A stretch of DNA of 64,000 nt from Ridgeia piscesae (GCA_025642075.2 JAODUO010000961.1:165001-229000), one strand, 5' to 3'; counted from the stretch's first letter, positions 25,188-36,809 are shown. The notes: generated from the sequence alone by a model not told the origin. A program made the numbers and translations.

Positions 25188-25660
25188 GTGAAAATTACGA
25201 TATTTACTCCATCAAAAGATGGAAAACTTCTTTCATCAAGCACGGACTCTGCAGAGGGAGGAACCAGAGCTCAAGGACCACAAGAACAAGTCAATCCCGA
25301 CCAACTGTACACGCCTGGAAGAGAAAACAGGTTCCATTCATTACGGACAACACCCCCGGCTTCACGAAGAAGGTAATCCAGACAGATGCATAAAAGAAAG
25401 CACTCACAATGGAATACATGAATTAGGCATACACAGATGGCTCACCGGAAGAAGCAATCCGAAGTGGATATGGATGGATTCTCTTAAATTGAAAGACGGA
25501 CGGAAGATACACCTAGCTACCACTGTAGGAAGGCACTCCACAAACAACAAAGCTGAAGCAAAATACTTGATAACCGCGGCTATACCCTCAGATATAGTAG
25601 CTACATTACATAAAATGTCATCGTTACTGACGCAGGCATTTATTCAAGAAAGTAAGTGAG
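25188..25660 (+). mobile_element. LINE fragment with RNase H-like motif
   Basis: One frame gives YTDGSPEEAIRSGYGWIL, and another continues with GRHSTNNKAEAKYLI after a frameshift. The TDGS and N.KAE signatures are those of RNase H domains in I-type LINEs. The rest of the 146-residue frame is not recognised. Truncated on both sides. Confidence 0.65.
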
Positions 25661-25743
25661 GGACTAGTTTAGAAAAACGAAACAAATCATGAACCATAAT
25701 GAGAGGAAAATGAAATAATATGGCTAAGAGGAGAGACAGGCAG

Positions 25744-25744
25744 G

Positions 25745-25783
<39 letters not shown>

Positions 25784-25833
25784 GGAGAGGAGGGGGAGAG
25801 AGAGAGAGGGGAGAGAGAGGAGGGAGAGAGAGC

Positions 25834-25921
<88 letters not shown>

Positions 25922-25924
25922 GGG
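25744..25924. repeat. (GA)n microsatellite
   Basis: About 180 bp of GA dinucleotides with GGG interruptions; a homopurine tract. The Ser/Leu and Arg/Glu frames over it are artefacts. Confidence 0.96.
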
Positions 25925-26147
25925 GTACATTAGCCCAATAGCCTTCCTGTGCCTCCGCTACCACTCTAAAATTGGACTGCAAGGAAATGTAATATTATAG
26001 TATATGTCCCTAAATGTAATCTCATTACTACTCACTGCGTTAAGTTAGTGCTAATTGTCTTGTAGGCCCACATATACTATTATATAAGTACAATCGTTTG
26101 TTTTCTGAAACGTGAGCGCCTCAAATAAAATCAAAGTGCTTGCTTAC

Positions 26148-26251
26148 GTTGTATTTCTTCCAATCAGCGCATCTGCCTCCTTGTTGAGTTCGGGTTTCAT
26201 AACCTTTGTAGTAAAAACCGTGAATGTCGATGAGACAGTTCCGTGGAGCAT
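26148..26251 (-). CDS. exon: kringle A, N-terminal half
   Basis: A 104-bp exon, acceptor CCTGCAG, donor AAC|GTAAGC, phase 1 in and phase 0 out, 34 codons. It reads NCLIDIHGFYYKGYETRT, then GGRCADW: the first and second kringle cysteines, the Y.G motif and Trp. Completed by 20636-20795. Confidence 0.9.
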
Positions 26252-26799
26252 CTGCAGGAATTAGTAAATGAACAGTATTATTTACATTGCTAAATTGAGG
26301 TGAATATCGCGCTCATAAAAAGCCCAACTGCGGCCCCTTTGGTACTCCCGACCAAGTTTAAAGTCACCAATACATTCCAACGTTACACAAACACTCATAA
26401 TCTGATTGTTATTCTTTTTTTAAAGAATGCCATCGACTCGTACTTATCACACTATTTTAAAATATATACATAACATTACATCATATCCACATCTCTGAAA
26501 AACACACACATATATATGTATGTATATATTGTAACGTAACATATTAGCCACATGTTTGTTTAGGCAGTAATGGACTTTTGGGCATTGTATGTATGCATGA
26601 GTATGCGAGTGAGTATATGTATGGGTGTGTGTATGTTGAAAGGATGCACAATGATTTACCTTACACCATTGCATCCTGCCTTTTCTTATTCCGAATTTAA
26701 TGATCAACACAAATTGTTTCATATACATGTTTATATTTATAATAAATATAAATGCTATTTTCCTTTGTTGAGACAAGTTGGTCCGTAACAGCCATTCAG

Positions 26800-26836
<37 letters not shown>

Positions 26837-26904
26837 CATATGCCATCGACCATTATCAACTATTTTAAATATATACATAACATATATATATATATAGCAT
26901 TGCC

Positions 26905-27330
26905 AAAAAAGACATATCTAAAGTCCAACGTGTGCAGGATTGTTAGCACGCGTGGTACTTAAGCCCCCGTTTCTCATCATCACTACCGCTACTTAAGCAG
27001 TGACGTTGGCTTCCAGTTGTATACGGAATTCAATTTAAATTGGCTACTGTTACATACCGTTCTCTTGCTACTCAACAACCGACACACTTAGTTACTCTGT
27101 TGCGTTTCTCTTATATCTCTAGGACCCTTAGATCATCCTAAAAGTAAGCGGACTATTGCCAAACGTGCTATCTCTGTGGCTGCGCCAACACTGGAATCAA
27201 CTCCCTATCTGAAATAATAGACACATTTCGTAAAATACTGAAAACATATTTGTTTTGAAATGGCTTTTCCACCATAAATGTTCAGCGGTTCCATGCTCCA
27301 ATGACAACTTTTTCCTGTCCCTATGTATGA
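26905..27330 (+). mobile_element. LINE 3' end (CR1/Jockey-type)
   Basis: Frames joined across stops read KVQRVQDC, then RWLPVVYGIQFKLATVTYRS, QQPTHLVTLL and SRTLRSS, then SLSEIIDTFRKILKTYLF. This is the characteristic C-terminal region of many animal LINE polymerases. It is 5'-truncated and broken. Confidence 0.8.
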
Positions 27331-28350
27331 CTAGCCAAATGATTTTGTTTGTTGCGCCTTTGAGCTTGAAAAATTGAAGGATATAGGTGTCATAGAAGTT
27401 TTACAATTATTATTATTAGTTATATCAGATTCTTTCACAATTAATTTGTCAGTACAAAACAAACACTATCAAATCTACATATTATACTCAGTACAGTAAC
27501 TACAGTATCCTAATAATAACAACATCCTTAATAAATTCATTACCTGTTATTATTATCATCAACATTTGAGGTATAATTGCTATTCCAAAATAAATCAGAA
27601 TTCTTGCTCTGTATGTTTCTATCACACATCTCCAACTGGATACTTCATATTTTGGACCAATACAAATATAGTCATATTTCCAGGGGTACAAGTCATACAT
27701 ATAACTTAAAATCGTTATAGGTGTATCCTATATGTATACTGTATATTAGAAACCAGGAACAAATCAGAGATGTGTTTTCAGCTGGGATCATATGAATTTT
27801 TGAACATGCAGCAGACCGTCACATCGGGCGCAGTCTGTTGCCTTGTCGTGGCTAACATTGAGTGATAAGGTGTTGGGAAGCACACACACCTGTTGACTTC
27901 GCCAGGGAAAAGAATACCATTTGAAACAATTTGCAAAAGCAATGCATTATGTTACAAGTAGACACTTCTTAATCACAATATACTATGACATCATACTATA
28001 CCGATAAACTATCGTGTTTCAAATCAAGACGCTGTGGCACTGCGTGCGCGCGCCTTCAAGCCTTAAGTTGAACAATGATGTCCTGTACTATTTTACAGTA
28101 CCTGGCTGATGGTGACGATATTTTGAATTGTATGTATTGGGAACTCTGTGGTCAGCATCCAAATACCAAAGGATCAATACCATGATTATTTAAATTTGTT
28201 TGTTATTTTAATGTGTTCATCCTGTTATTAAATCCCCCGATGTTCTTCAAGGGGTGACCATGGGATTATATAGCAAATGGTTCTTCCCGTTATCCATGTA
28301 TATGTCTGTGAAAATTGCAACATACATTCTATTAATTGTATAATACCTAC
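27330..28350. other. intron between EGF5 and kringle A
   Basis: No gene recognised; AT-rich intron sequence with only short frames. Confidence 0.5.
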
Positions 28351-28449
28351 GCACGCACTCGAATCCTTCGTAAGTTCTTTGGCAGCTGCATTCAAAGCCT
28401 CTTTCAGTATTATTACACCGACCACCACATGGGCTAGATTTGCATACAT
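28351..28449 (-). CDS. exon: EGF-like module 5
   Basis: A 99-bp exon, acceptor AGTTTTAG, donor GTGC|GTAGGT, phase 1-1, 32 codons. Cysteines: VCKSSPCGGRC, then FECSC, ending EGFEC. It is the most compact EGF here, with a shortened Cys2-Cys3 loop. A decayed copy of this exon and its upstream intron is seen at 33575-33690. Confidence 0.87.
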
Positions 28450-28501
28450 CTAAAACTGTAACATGCATATACATTACATATGGTCGTATGTAGATCAAGT
28501 A

Positions 28502-28746
<245 letters not shown>

Positions 28747-28977
28747 ACACTACAATCAACACAACTGTGTTAACATTTAAGATAAAACCATTGACGGGAA
28801 AATACCTCTCAACGCACTTCAAGTTTATAGCGTAGTGGTATACAATAACGGTTCCGTATAAAATAAATTTACACAATCACGTCTGCAATTGCAGTTTCAC
28901 ATAGTGAAAACACACGCATGCGAACACGCACGCGCACACGCCACACACACATGTTCACATATGTATGCACGTGCAAG

Positions 28978-31560
28978 GAGGCTTTCTACAACCAGCTGGC
29001 AAGGGTGCTCAGTGGCATCCCTCGTACAGATACGCTACAGGTGATAGGAGACTTCAATGCGAGGATAGGTAGAGAAAATGACAAGTGGCCCTTGGTCATG
29101 AACAAACATGGGATTGGGAAATGCAACTCCAATGGCGAGCTTCTACTGGCTCTGTGCTCTGAGTTCGAACTGATAGTGACGAACACCATGTTCAAGCAGA
29201 AGGATGAACGCAAGACCACCTGGATGCATCCTCGTTCCAGACACTGGCATATGATCGACTTCATCATCACGAGGTGTCGGGATAAGATTAACATCCACAG
29301 TACCCGAGCCATGCGTGGAGCTAACTGCTGGACCGATCACCAGATGCTGAGCTCAACAGTGGCTTTCAGAATAAGACAAAAGCACAACAGCCAAGGGACA
29401 ATAAGCCGACCAAGCTCAACACAACAAAACTAAGTACCATCTGCCATAGGGAGAGTTTTGAGCAGAGATGGACAGTGCTCTCGCCCAAATGGAGAAGGAA
29501 AACTCAACACCACACGAGGATTGGGCAGCTCTGCGGCAGGTCGTATACAACACAGCCAAGACATATCTTGGCAAGCCAGGAGAAATCACCAGGACTGGTT
29601 CGACCCCAACGACCAGGAGCTACAGACTCTTATGAGCAGAAGAAGCCAAGCTCACCAGAGTGTTGCAAACCAGGAGCACTGGATTCACCACTGCAGATAC
29701 AAGATTTCTGCAGACTGCTGCAAAAACGCACCCGTGCACTGAAGTGAACTGACGGGAATAAATGCAGTGAAGCTGCAGAGAGCTGCTGATAGAAATGACA
29801 AGAAGGGCTTCTACAGTGGACTGAAGAAAGTGTGAGAACCCAAGAAGAAGGGACCTGTTCACCTGAAATTAACAGAATGGAATAGCAACAGAGTTGTGTG
29901 GCAAGATGGAGTGAACACTTCCAGAAGCTACTCAACGTCCCAGGCGACATAGCTCATGAAGCTCTGGACAACATCCCGCAGCGCATTACCAACACAAGCC
30001 TCGATGAGATTCCAACCATGGCTGAGATGGCTAGAGCAATTGCCGGCCTGAAAGATGGCAAAGCACCTGGGGGTGATGGAATTCCTGCTGAGTATGGAAG
30101 CACGGAGGAGAGAATCTGTTCAGCAGACTGCACCAACTAATCACCAATGCCTTGGAGATGGGTTCTGTACAACAAGCATGGAAGGATGCCAGCATTGTAA
30201 CCATCTACAAGAAAGGTGATCGAACAAACTGTGGGAACTATAGAGGAATCTCTCTTCTTTCCATTGCAGGCAAGATCTTTGCCAGGATCTTCTCAACAGA
30301 TTATCTACCCACATAACATCAGAGGTAGTTCCGGAAACGCAATGTGGCTTCAGAGGTAACCGGAGCACCGTGGATATGATATTTTGTCTCCGACAGCTAC
30401 AAGAAAGGTGCATTGAGCAGAACCGACCACTGTATTTGTCGATTTCAGTAAGGCGTTCGATACAGTTGGGAGGACCGGGCTATAGCAGCTACTGAGGAAA
30501 AATGGATGCCCAGAGAAGTTCACAACTATGATCGAGGCTCTACATACCGGAATGATGGCGAATGTTAGGTGTTGGAGGGGAAGTCTCGGACTCGTTCAGT
30601 GTTATAAATGGGGTCCATCCTCCTATCAGCAATGCTCGACGAGGCTTTCCGAGACATGGGAGATGGCGTCTACATATAGTCCAGACAGAGCGTTGACCTG
30701 TTCAACGTCGCACACTTCAGAGCGAAGACTAAGACTAATCGGATACTGATGAGAGAGCTGCTATCTCGCAGATGACTGTGCACTGGTTGCCCACTCTGCT
30801 GAAGAGATGCAGAAAATAGTGGATGCTTTCTCGGATACGTCAAAGAAGTTTGGCCTGAAGATTAACATCAAGAAGACTGAGGTGCTGTATCAACCCGAAA
30901 GTAGGATATCATGGTTGATGGAAACAAGCTGAACTCTGTTCTGGAATTCACCTACCTTGGAAGCACTATATCAAGTAATGGATGCATTGACGATGAAATA
31001 CAGAGGAGGATGGCCAAGGCTAGTGCATCTTTCGGCCGCCTACGCCAGACACTCTGCAACTACCACCATGTGTCCATGCGGGTTAAAGGCAAGGTACACC
31101 GTGCAATCGTGCTGTCCACCCTCCTGTACGGAGCCTAGGCATGGACAGTGTACATACGACAGGTGAAAAAGCTGCATGCCTTCATGATGCGATATCTGCG
31201 TTCAATCATGAGGATAAGCTGGATGGACAAAATGACAAACAAGGACATACTCGAACGGATCTATGGAAGATCTTCTGATCAGTAAGAATCTCCGGTGGAC
31301 TGGACACCTCATGAGGATGTCACCAGACAGGCTACCAAGGCAGATTCTCTATACTCAACTGTCTTTTGGTCACAGAACGATAGGGCGCCCTCGTCTCCGT
31401 TTCAAGGATACCATCAACAGAAACCTGAAGCTGAGAGACAAAGACCGACTGATGGACATCATTTTCACAGTAGAGAGATAAATGGAGAGCAATAGTCAAG
31501 TAATGGAAGCAGTCTTTATCGCATCGCGACCGACAGCATGATGTTGATGATGTATGCGCA
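28978..31560 (+). mobile_element. LINE with endonuclease and reverse transcriptase, 5'-truncated
   Basis: Endonuclease: QVIGDFNARIG (near 29040) and CWTDHQML (near 29330), the GDFN and DH motifs of the apurinic-type nuclease. RT: GLKDGKAPGGDGIPAE, GDRTNCGNYRGISLLS, TQCGFRGNRSTVDMIF, then [15 protein letters not shown] (catalytic Asp pair, motif C), then YLGSTISSNG. The C-terminus has GHLMRMSPDRLPRQIL and TIGRPRLRFKDTINR. At least six frameshifts or stops. The 3' end is a short TGATGATG-type tail. It lies in the intron between EGF4 and EGF5, opposite to the host gene. Confidence 0.9.
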
Positions 31561-31566
31561 ATCGAG

Positions 31567-31607
<41 letters not shown>

Positions 31608-31652
31608 CTGTAGAAATTGTAACACACATTATTGTAATTGCATAATACATAC

Positions 31653-31763
31653 GGTCGCACATCAATCCTTCGAAATTTCCTTTGCAGCTGCACTGAAAAG
31701 CTTGTCCCTTGTTAATACACCGACCACCATTTTCACACGGGCTAGATAGGCATGCATGGAAAT
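31653..31763 (-). CDS. exon: EGF-like module 4
   Basis: A 111-bp exon, acceptor CGTTACAG, donor GACC|GTATGT, phase 1-1, 36 codons. Cysteines: ACLSSPCENGGRC, then FQCSC, ending EGLMCD. Its flanks resemble those of EGF5 (shared CACCGACCACCA and CACATACAT-type intron sequence), so the two form one duplicated subtype. Confidence 0.9.
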
Positions 31764-32065
31764 CTGTAACGTGCACATACATAACATTTCGCCGTATCCT
31801 GATCAAAACAGATTATATATATATATATATATATATATACGTATTTAACTAATATATATATATATATATATAATATACGTATAATTTACTACGTTATGCA
31901 AATTGTCTATGTAACTGAAACATCCAAATGGCAATTGAACAACCCATGTAAACAAACAGGTATGTCATCACCACATATATCGAGAAAAAAAATGTCGTCT
32001 GCGGTAGCAGTTGCACCCTTCTCAAAAATAGCATGCTGTTATTTTGTATTCAACGAAAGAATCAC

Positions 32066-32176
32066 CTTCGCAGTTCGTTCCCTCGTAAGTACCAGCGCAT
32101 ATGCACATATAACGTCCTGCCAGGTTATTGCATATACCCCAGTTCATGCATGGACTGGACTTGCATGGATTATGTT
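32066..32176 (-). CDS. exon: EGF-like module 3
   Basis: A 111-bp exon, acceptor CTTGTTGTAG, donor GAAG|GTGATT, phase 1-1, 36 codons. Cysteines: NPCKSSPCMNWGIC, then YMCIC, ending EGTNCE. The donor is slightly weaker than its paralogues (GTGATT instead of GTGAGT). Exon and flanks are close relatives of EGF2 at 33913-34023. Confidence 0.9.
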
Positions 32177-32244
32177 CTACAACAAGTATAATATAATTAT
32201 TAGCTTTGCGCAATTTATTTGGCATATTGAATAACAGTTATATA

Positions 32245-32365
32245 TAAATACCTGTATTCCAGCAAAGTTTTTATACCAGTTAATTATTAAAAGGAACCAC
32301 TTAGTTTATTCTAAGTGATAACCTGGAAGTGCAGATGTCTGCGTAAATATGGTGCACACAATTCG
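32245..32365. repeat. intron unit copy upstream of EGF3
   Basis: One of five copies of a segment of about 125 bp (TTTTCATACCAGTTAACTAT core, AAGTTTAT, then TGCAGACGTCATTG). The others are at about 33378-33500, 34098-34218, 36508-36630 and 36643-36770. Three of them lie at the same distance upstream of an EGF exon, so they came by segmental duplication. Confidence 0.8.
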
Positions 32366-32366
32366 T

Positions 32367-32402
<36 letters not shown>

Positions 32403-32418
32403 ATATATATATATATAT

Positions 32419-32554
32419 CAACGAATAAATAAGATGCGTCACATAACAGTGACCCTCAAGAAGGCAGAACGTTAAACTTGATTGACAACTGCCTAACAGA
32501 CAATAATAATATACACAAATGAATTTCAAAGTGAGTGTATCAGTGACTTTGTCA

Positions 32555-32602
<48 letters not shown>

Positions 32603-32612
32603 CTTTTTGTCA

Positions 32613-32643
<31 letters not shown>

Positions 32644-32800
32644 TTTATATATATATATATAATACTGACAAAAGTCACTGATACACTCACTTTGAAATTC
32701 ATTTGTGTATATTATTATTGTCTATCTGTTAGGCAGTTGTCAATCAAGTTTAACGTTCTGCCTTCTTGAGGGTTGTTACTGTTATGTGACGCATCGTATT
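32419..32800. repeat. foldback with about 135-bp inverted arms and AT core
   Basis: Arm 32419-32555 (containing GATGCGTCACATAACAGT and CACAAATGAATTTCAAAGTG) is repeated inverted at about 32665-32800. The centre is (AT)n. No coding capacity. Confidence 0.85.
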
Positions 32801-33377
32801 TATCAGTAAATGTATATTAATATGATACTTTTAATCTAACTTGGATTAAATGTGACGACAAAGACACAGTCCACAGAAAACTGAGGTAATTGTGGTGCAT
32901 CTACTGTTATGATTTTATTTGCTGAAACCATGTCTTGTGTCGTCCATTTGAGGTTGTAGAATTGTTGAAGTGAGTTATAATACTAATATTCAAGTGTTAT
33001 GAATCATTTACATTTGTAATATTATTTTTAATCCCATATTAAGATAATAAACAATAAATAAATAAATTAAACAAAAGTGACAACAAATAATAAATATTCC
33101 GTTCAGTCATCTGAATTTGAAGATTTTTATATTTTTTTCTATTATTGTAGACATATTTATGAAAAATACATCCTCTGTAGACAATAAAACCTAATAAAAC
33201 ATTGTTTAGAATAATTAGTCACGGTGAAGTATATATATATATATATACTGATATATGCATACATGTATGCATGTATATGTATGCATGTATACATATATCA
33301 ATATATACGCCTATTTATATATGTATATATCTACATATGTAGATATATATATATATATATATATATAACTATTATAT
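32800..33377. other. intron sequence, no gene
   Basis: AT-rich sequence ending in short (AT)n tracts around 33230-33370. Nothing recognised. Confidence 0.5.
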
Positions 33378-33500
33378 GTTTTCCGGCAACGTTTTCATAC
33401 CAGTTAACTATAAAGCGAAATAACTAAGTTTATTTCTAAGTGACAAACTGGAATTGTAGACGTCATTGTGTAAATATACTGCACCAAGTTCGGTGCAATA
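33378..33500. repeat. orphan intron unit copy without an intact EGF exon
   Basis: It matches the segment normally found upstream of the EGF exons (GGCAACGTTTTCATACCAGT, then GGAATTGTAGACGTCATTG). Here no functional EGF exon follows at the expected distance. Confidence 0.75.
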
Positions 33501-33574
33501 TATATATATTGCATATATATATACATATATGTGTGTATACATACACATGTATATATATATATATATATATACAA

Positions 33575-33690
33575 TAGCGCATTTATATTACGACCACCAT
33601 TTTCTATTCAATTATGCTAGATTTGCATACATTAAAATTTGTAACATGCACATGAATAGTATGTAGCCGTATACCAAGCAATATAGATTG
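33575..33690 (-). pseudogene. decayed EGF exon copy
   Basis: On the minus strand this reads like the EGF4/EGF5 subtype: ATGTGCATGTTACAAATTTT, then GTATGCAAATCTAGC (VCKSS), then AAAATGGTGGTCG (NGGR). The acceptor AG has become AT, several exon bases are lost and an in-frame stop follows. The second half of the module is gone. Confidence 0.65.
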
Positions 33691-33912
33691 TGTGTATGTA
33701 TGTATATATATATCAAATTAACTATACTGTGTAAATTATCTATGTAACCGAAACAACCAAATGGCGGCCGTACCACCCGTGAGAACTTAGATAAAAATAA
33801 CCGTCACTTAAATTAAACATAATTGTCGAATGCATGAAACCACGATGTGACAAGCCACTACATCTTTCTCGGGAGAAACATGGTGTTGTTTTGTATTCAG
33901 TGAAAGACTCAC

Positions 33913-34023
33913 CTTCACAGTTCGTTCCCTCATAATTACCAGTGCATGTGCAAGCATAATCTCTTGCCATGTTGTTGCATTTAGCTCCGTTCATGCATGG
34001 ACTTGACTTACATGCATTGTATT
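33913..34023 (-). CDS. exon: EGF-like module 2
   Basis: A 111-bp exon, acceptor GTTTTAG, donor GAAG|GTGAGT, phase 1-1, 36 codons. Cysteines: NACKSSPCMNGAKC, then YACTC, ending EGTNCE. The close similarity to EGF1, EGF3, EGF6 and EGF7 in exon and flanking intron marks it as part of a recent local duplication. Confidence 0.92.
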
Positions 34024-34244
34024 CTAAAACAAGTATAATATGTTAGTTTTGTGTAATTTACTTGGCTTATTAAATAACTGTGTTATATATAAATACCTGT
34101 TTTCCAACAAAATGTTCATACCAGGTAATCATGAAGATGAATGACTAAGTTTATTTATGTGTGGTGAACTGGAATCGCAGACATCATTGCGTAAATATAT
34201 TACACATATTTCGTTGCTATATATATACATATATAAAATACATA

Positions 34245-34280
<36 letters not shown>

Positions 34281-34571
34281 TAATGAAAATATATATAATG
34301 TATGATATGTAATATAATGTAATACATAATTTGGATTTTGTCTTTGAGACGAATATATACAGATTGGGTAATTGTGTCCATCTAAGGAGGTCGCATATAA
34401 GTAAACTATCTGAAAAATGTATTCTAGCAGTATAACAAATGCTACATTTCCTCCCTTAATTTCGCGTTCTTGCATAGGGAGAAGAGTTGTACATGAAACA
34501 CGCATTATCTCTACATGCGAATTTCTTATAGCAAAGTTGTTAGTTTACTGTTAGACTTGGAAATCTTCCTC

Positions 34572-34651
34572 ATAATTAAACGAGACCAGCAGTGGAACTG
34601 GACAACACCCCTAAGGCTGATCTCCTGTACAATGTAAGGGAGATAGATGCA
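34572..34651. repeat. dispersed repeat, copy 1
   Basis: About 80 bp shared with 44561-44641 (GTGGAA.TGGACAAC, GGCTGATC, GTAAGGGAGATAGA). Family unknown. Confidence 0.7.
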
Positions 34652-34664
34652 TCTGTTGTATCAT

Positions 34665-35190
34665 CATCATCATGGCTCTGCTTCTCGAACAAAAATACAG
34701 GAAGGAGGAAATCCTCATCTGGTGCAGGCACGCTGATGCCTGATGAAACCTATACGAGATAGGCAAGTCTTTCCACAGCGGCTGCACGTCACGATCTGTC
34801 CAGTGTATATTTCAGAAGGGTCCTGGTTTTATCACCTTTTCCTTTTGTCTTCCATGTTGGCCTTTCGTTTGACTTCAAAAGAAGTGGTAGCCTGGTAGAC
34901 TGTGTGTCGCCAATTCGTTCGATTGGCTGCTGTATTGTCCACTGGCGGTAATCGATGCTGCATGTGACGAGGGACCTTTTCAAAGTGCCTTTGTATCTTT
35001 TCCGAGGTGCCCCTTTGTCGAGATGGCCATTGGATAATTCTCCATGTAGTATGACTTTTGGTAGGCGATGGTCTTCCATCCTGGAGACATGTCCTGCCCA
35101 GCGACGCTATATTTTGAGAAGCATGGCCTCTATGCTGGTAACCTTAGCCATTTCAAGCACCTCGATGTTGGTGACGAAGTCACTCCAATG
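34665..35190 (-). mobile_element. LINE 3' end with C-terminal zinc finger
   Basis: Minus-strand frames read RRWAGHVSRMEDHRLPKVIL, GAPRKRYKGTLKRSL, then TCSRCGKTCLSRIGFIRHQR followed by a stop: the C-terminal GRPRLRYKD-type region and a C2H2 finger known in one group of animal LINEs. The 3' end is an ATGATGATGATG tail at about 34665-34675. Confidence 0.82.
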
Positions 35191-35249
35191 AATATGGAAA
35201 TGTAACTAGTCACTGCACCTTTCCCCAAAATATCACGGTATTATTCGTG

Positions 35250-36290
35250 TTCAACAAGTTGGAAGTATATTATTCAAGCGATATTTATGATCACACAACT
35301 CATAATTTCTACTCACATCGACGTTTCGAACAACAATTGACAGCGCACCTAAACACCCCTGATACCACAACCAATATCAAGTTCACGTATCAAGAAGAGG
35401 GTGAGGGGTCACTGCGATTCCTTGACACATTAATGTACGGAAGCAGGATGGAACGATCAAACTCCTTGTGTATCGAAAGAAGACACACACCGACAAGTAT
35501 CTGAACTTTAGTTCACTTCATCCGCTACGTCAGGAAATGGGGGTCATAAAAACAATACTAGACAGATGGAAAGAAGAGGAGGAGCACATCACCAAGGCTC
35601 TGCATGAGTGTGGTTGGTTACCTAAAGTGGAATATAAGAAAAATAAGAGAAAAACAGCAAAATCAGAAAAGAAAGACCAAGGATTAGAACAATGGGATTT
35701 CCAGAAGTTTGTTTACATTACCATGTGTCCAAGATTTGACGGAACAGGTACAGCGTATCCTAAACCATCGTAATATAGCATCAGCTGTCAGACCACACAG
35801 AAATCAGACAAATACTACTGCATTAAAAATATAAAGTGGAAGACAAACGCAAGACCGATTGTGTGTACCAAATCCCATGTAAGAGCTGAAATATGTGCTA
35901 CATCGGTGAAACAGGAAAAACATCTGGCACGAGACAAGATGATCACGAAAAATAACGTTTCACTCGAGACAAGAAAATGCTCGATAAATATAGAACACAA
36001 ATCGGCAATAACAAACCATGCACACATACCACTGGGAGGGAGTGAAAGTGGTGGATTGAGAGACGAACAGGTGTACGCATTGGATAAAAGAAGCCATCTG
36101 GATTAGGAAGACGGTACCAACTACGGACAGAGACGAGGGGCCCACATACTCAGTCACGTATGGGACAGTCTGCTCGCCGCGCCATCTAGCGAGCAGTCAC
36201 AATTCAGATCCTGATGAAGGCCACCGATGGTGGACGAAACGTCAACGTGGGTAGAAATTACTAGTTGTGTAATCACAAATATTGCTTGAA
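35250..36290 (+). mobile_element. Penelope-like retroelement, 5'-truncated
   Basis: RT thumb and linker: IKFTYQEEGEGSLRFLDT, VYRKKTHTDKYLNF and HPLRQEMGVIKTILDR, then QRILNHRNIASAVRPH. A GIY-YIG type endonuclease follows: IPCKS, a stop, then NMCYIGETGKTSGTR (near 35870-35940). Penelope-like elements pair this RT with a GIY-YIG nuclease. Several stops and frameshifts, so it is inactive. It sits between two pieces of EGF-unit intron, 38 bp from the EGF1 exon end. Confidence 0.85.
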
Positions 36291-36327
36291 GAGCATGGTA
36301 TTAGTTTGTATTTAACCAAAGACTCAT

Positions 36328-36438
36328 CTTCGCAGTTCTTTCCCGTATAATAACCAGTGCATATGCATTTATAACGTTTTGTCATTTCTTTGCATATAGC
36401 CCCGTTCTTGCACGGACTTGATTTGCAGGCTTTGTATT
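36328..36438 (-). CDS. exon: EGF-like module 1, donor mutated
   Basis: A 111-bp exon, acceptor TTGTTGTAG, phase 1 in, 36 codons: KACKSSPCKNGAIC, then YKCIC, ending TGKNCE. The frame is open and all six Cys are kept. At the expected donor the sequence is GAAG|ATGAGT, where the paralogues have GAAG|GTGAGT, so the obligatory GT has become AT. Unless another site is used, this module may be skipped or the copy may be a pseudo-exon. Skipping a 1-1 exon keeps the frame. Confidence 0.75.
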
Positions 36439-36507
36439 CTACAACAAGTGTAATATTTTAGCTGTGTAATTTATTTATCATTTTATATAACTGTTGTGTA
36501 TAAATAT

Positions 36508-36770
36508 ATGTTTTCCGGCAACGTTTTCATACCAATTAACTATGAAGAGAAATCATTAAGTTTATATGTAAATAGTACACTGGAATTGCAGACGTCATTG
36601 CGTAAATATATTATTGTACACAATTCGTAACTGGTAATCAATACCTGTTTTCGGGAGCGTTTTCATACTAGTTAACTATAAATATACACCATAATAGTTC
36701 ATTTCTAACTGGTAAACTGAAATTGCAGACGTCATTGTGTAACAATAGTGCACACAGTTCGGTGTAATAA
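36508..36770. repeat. two tandem copies of the EGF-unit intron segment
   Basis: Copies at 36508-36630 and 36643-36770 lie head to tail (GTTTTCATAC, TTAACTAT, TTGCAGACGTCATTG in each). The first is at the normal distance from EGF1; the second has no exon of its own. Confidence 0.78.
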
Positions 36771-36809
36771 TATTATATATGCAGGTGTGTGTACACACAC
36801 ACACACACA

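Larger units (their letters stand above)
20900..26100. other. kringle A internal intron
   Basis: A long phase-0 intron. It contains a decayed unknown coding region (21444-22390), a degenerate GGTTAG tract, an RNase H-bearing LINE piece and a GA microsatellite, annotated separately. Around 23640-23740 and 23840-23925 two diverged copies of one stretch occur, sharing a GAATG..TG.CA.GGTCAA core. The rest is AT-rich with no recognised exon. Confidence 0.5.
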
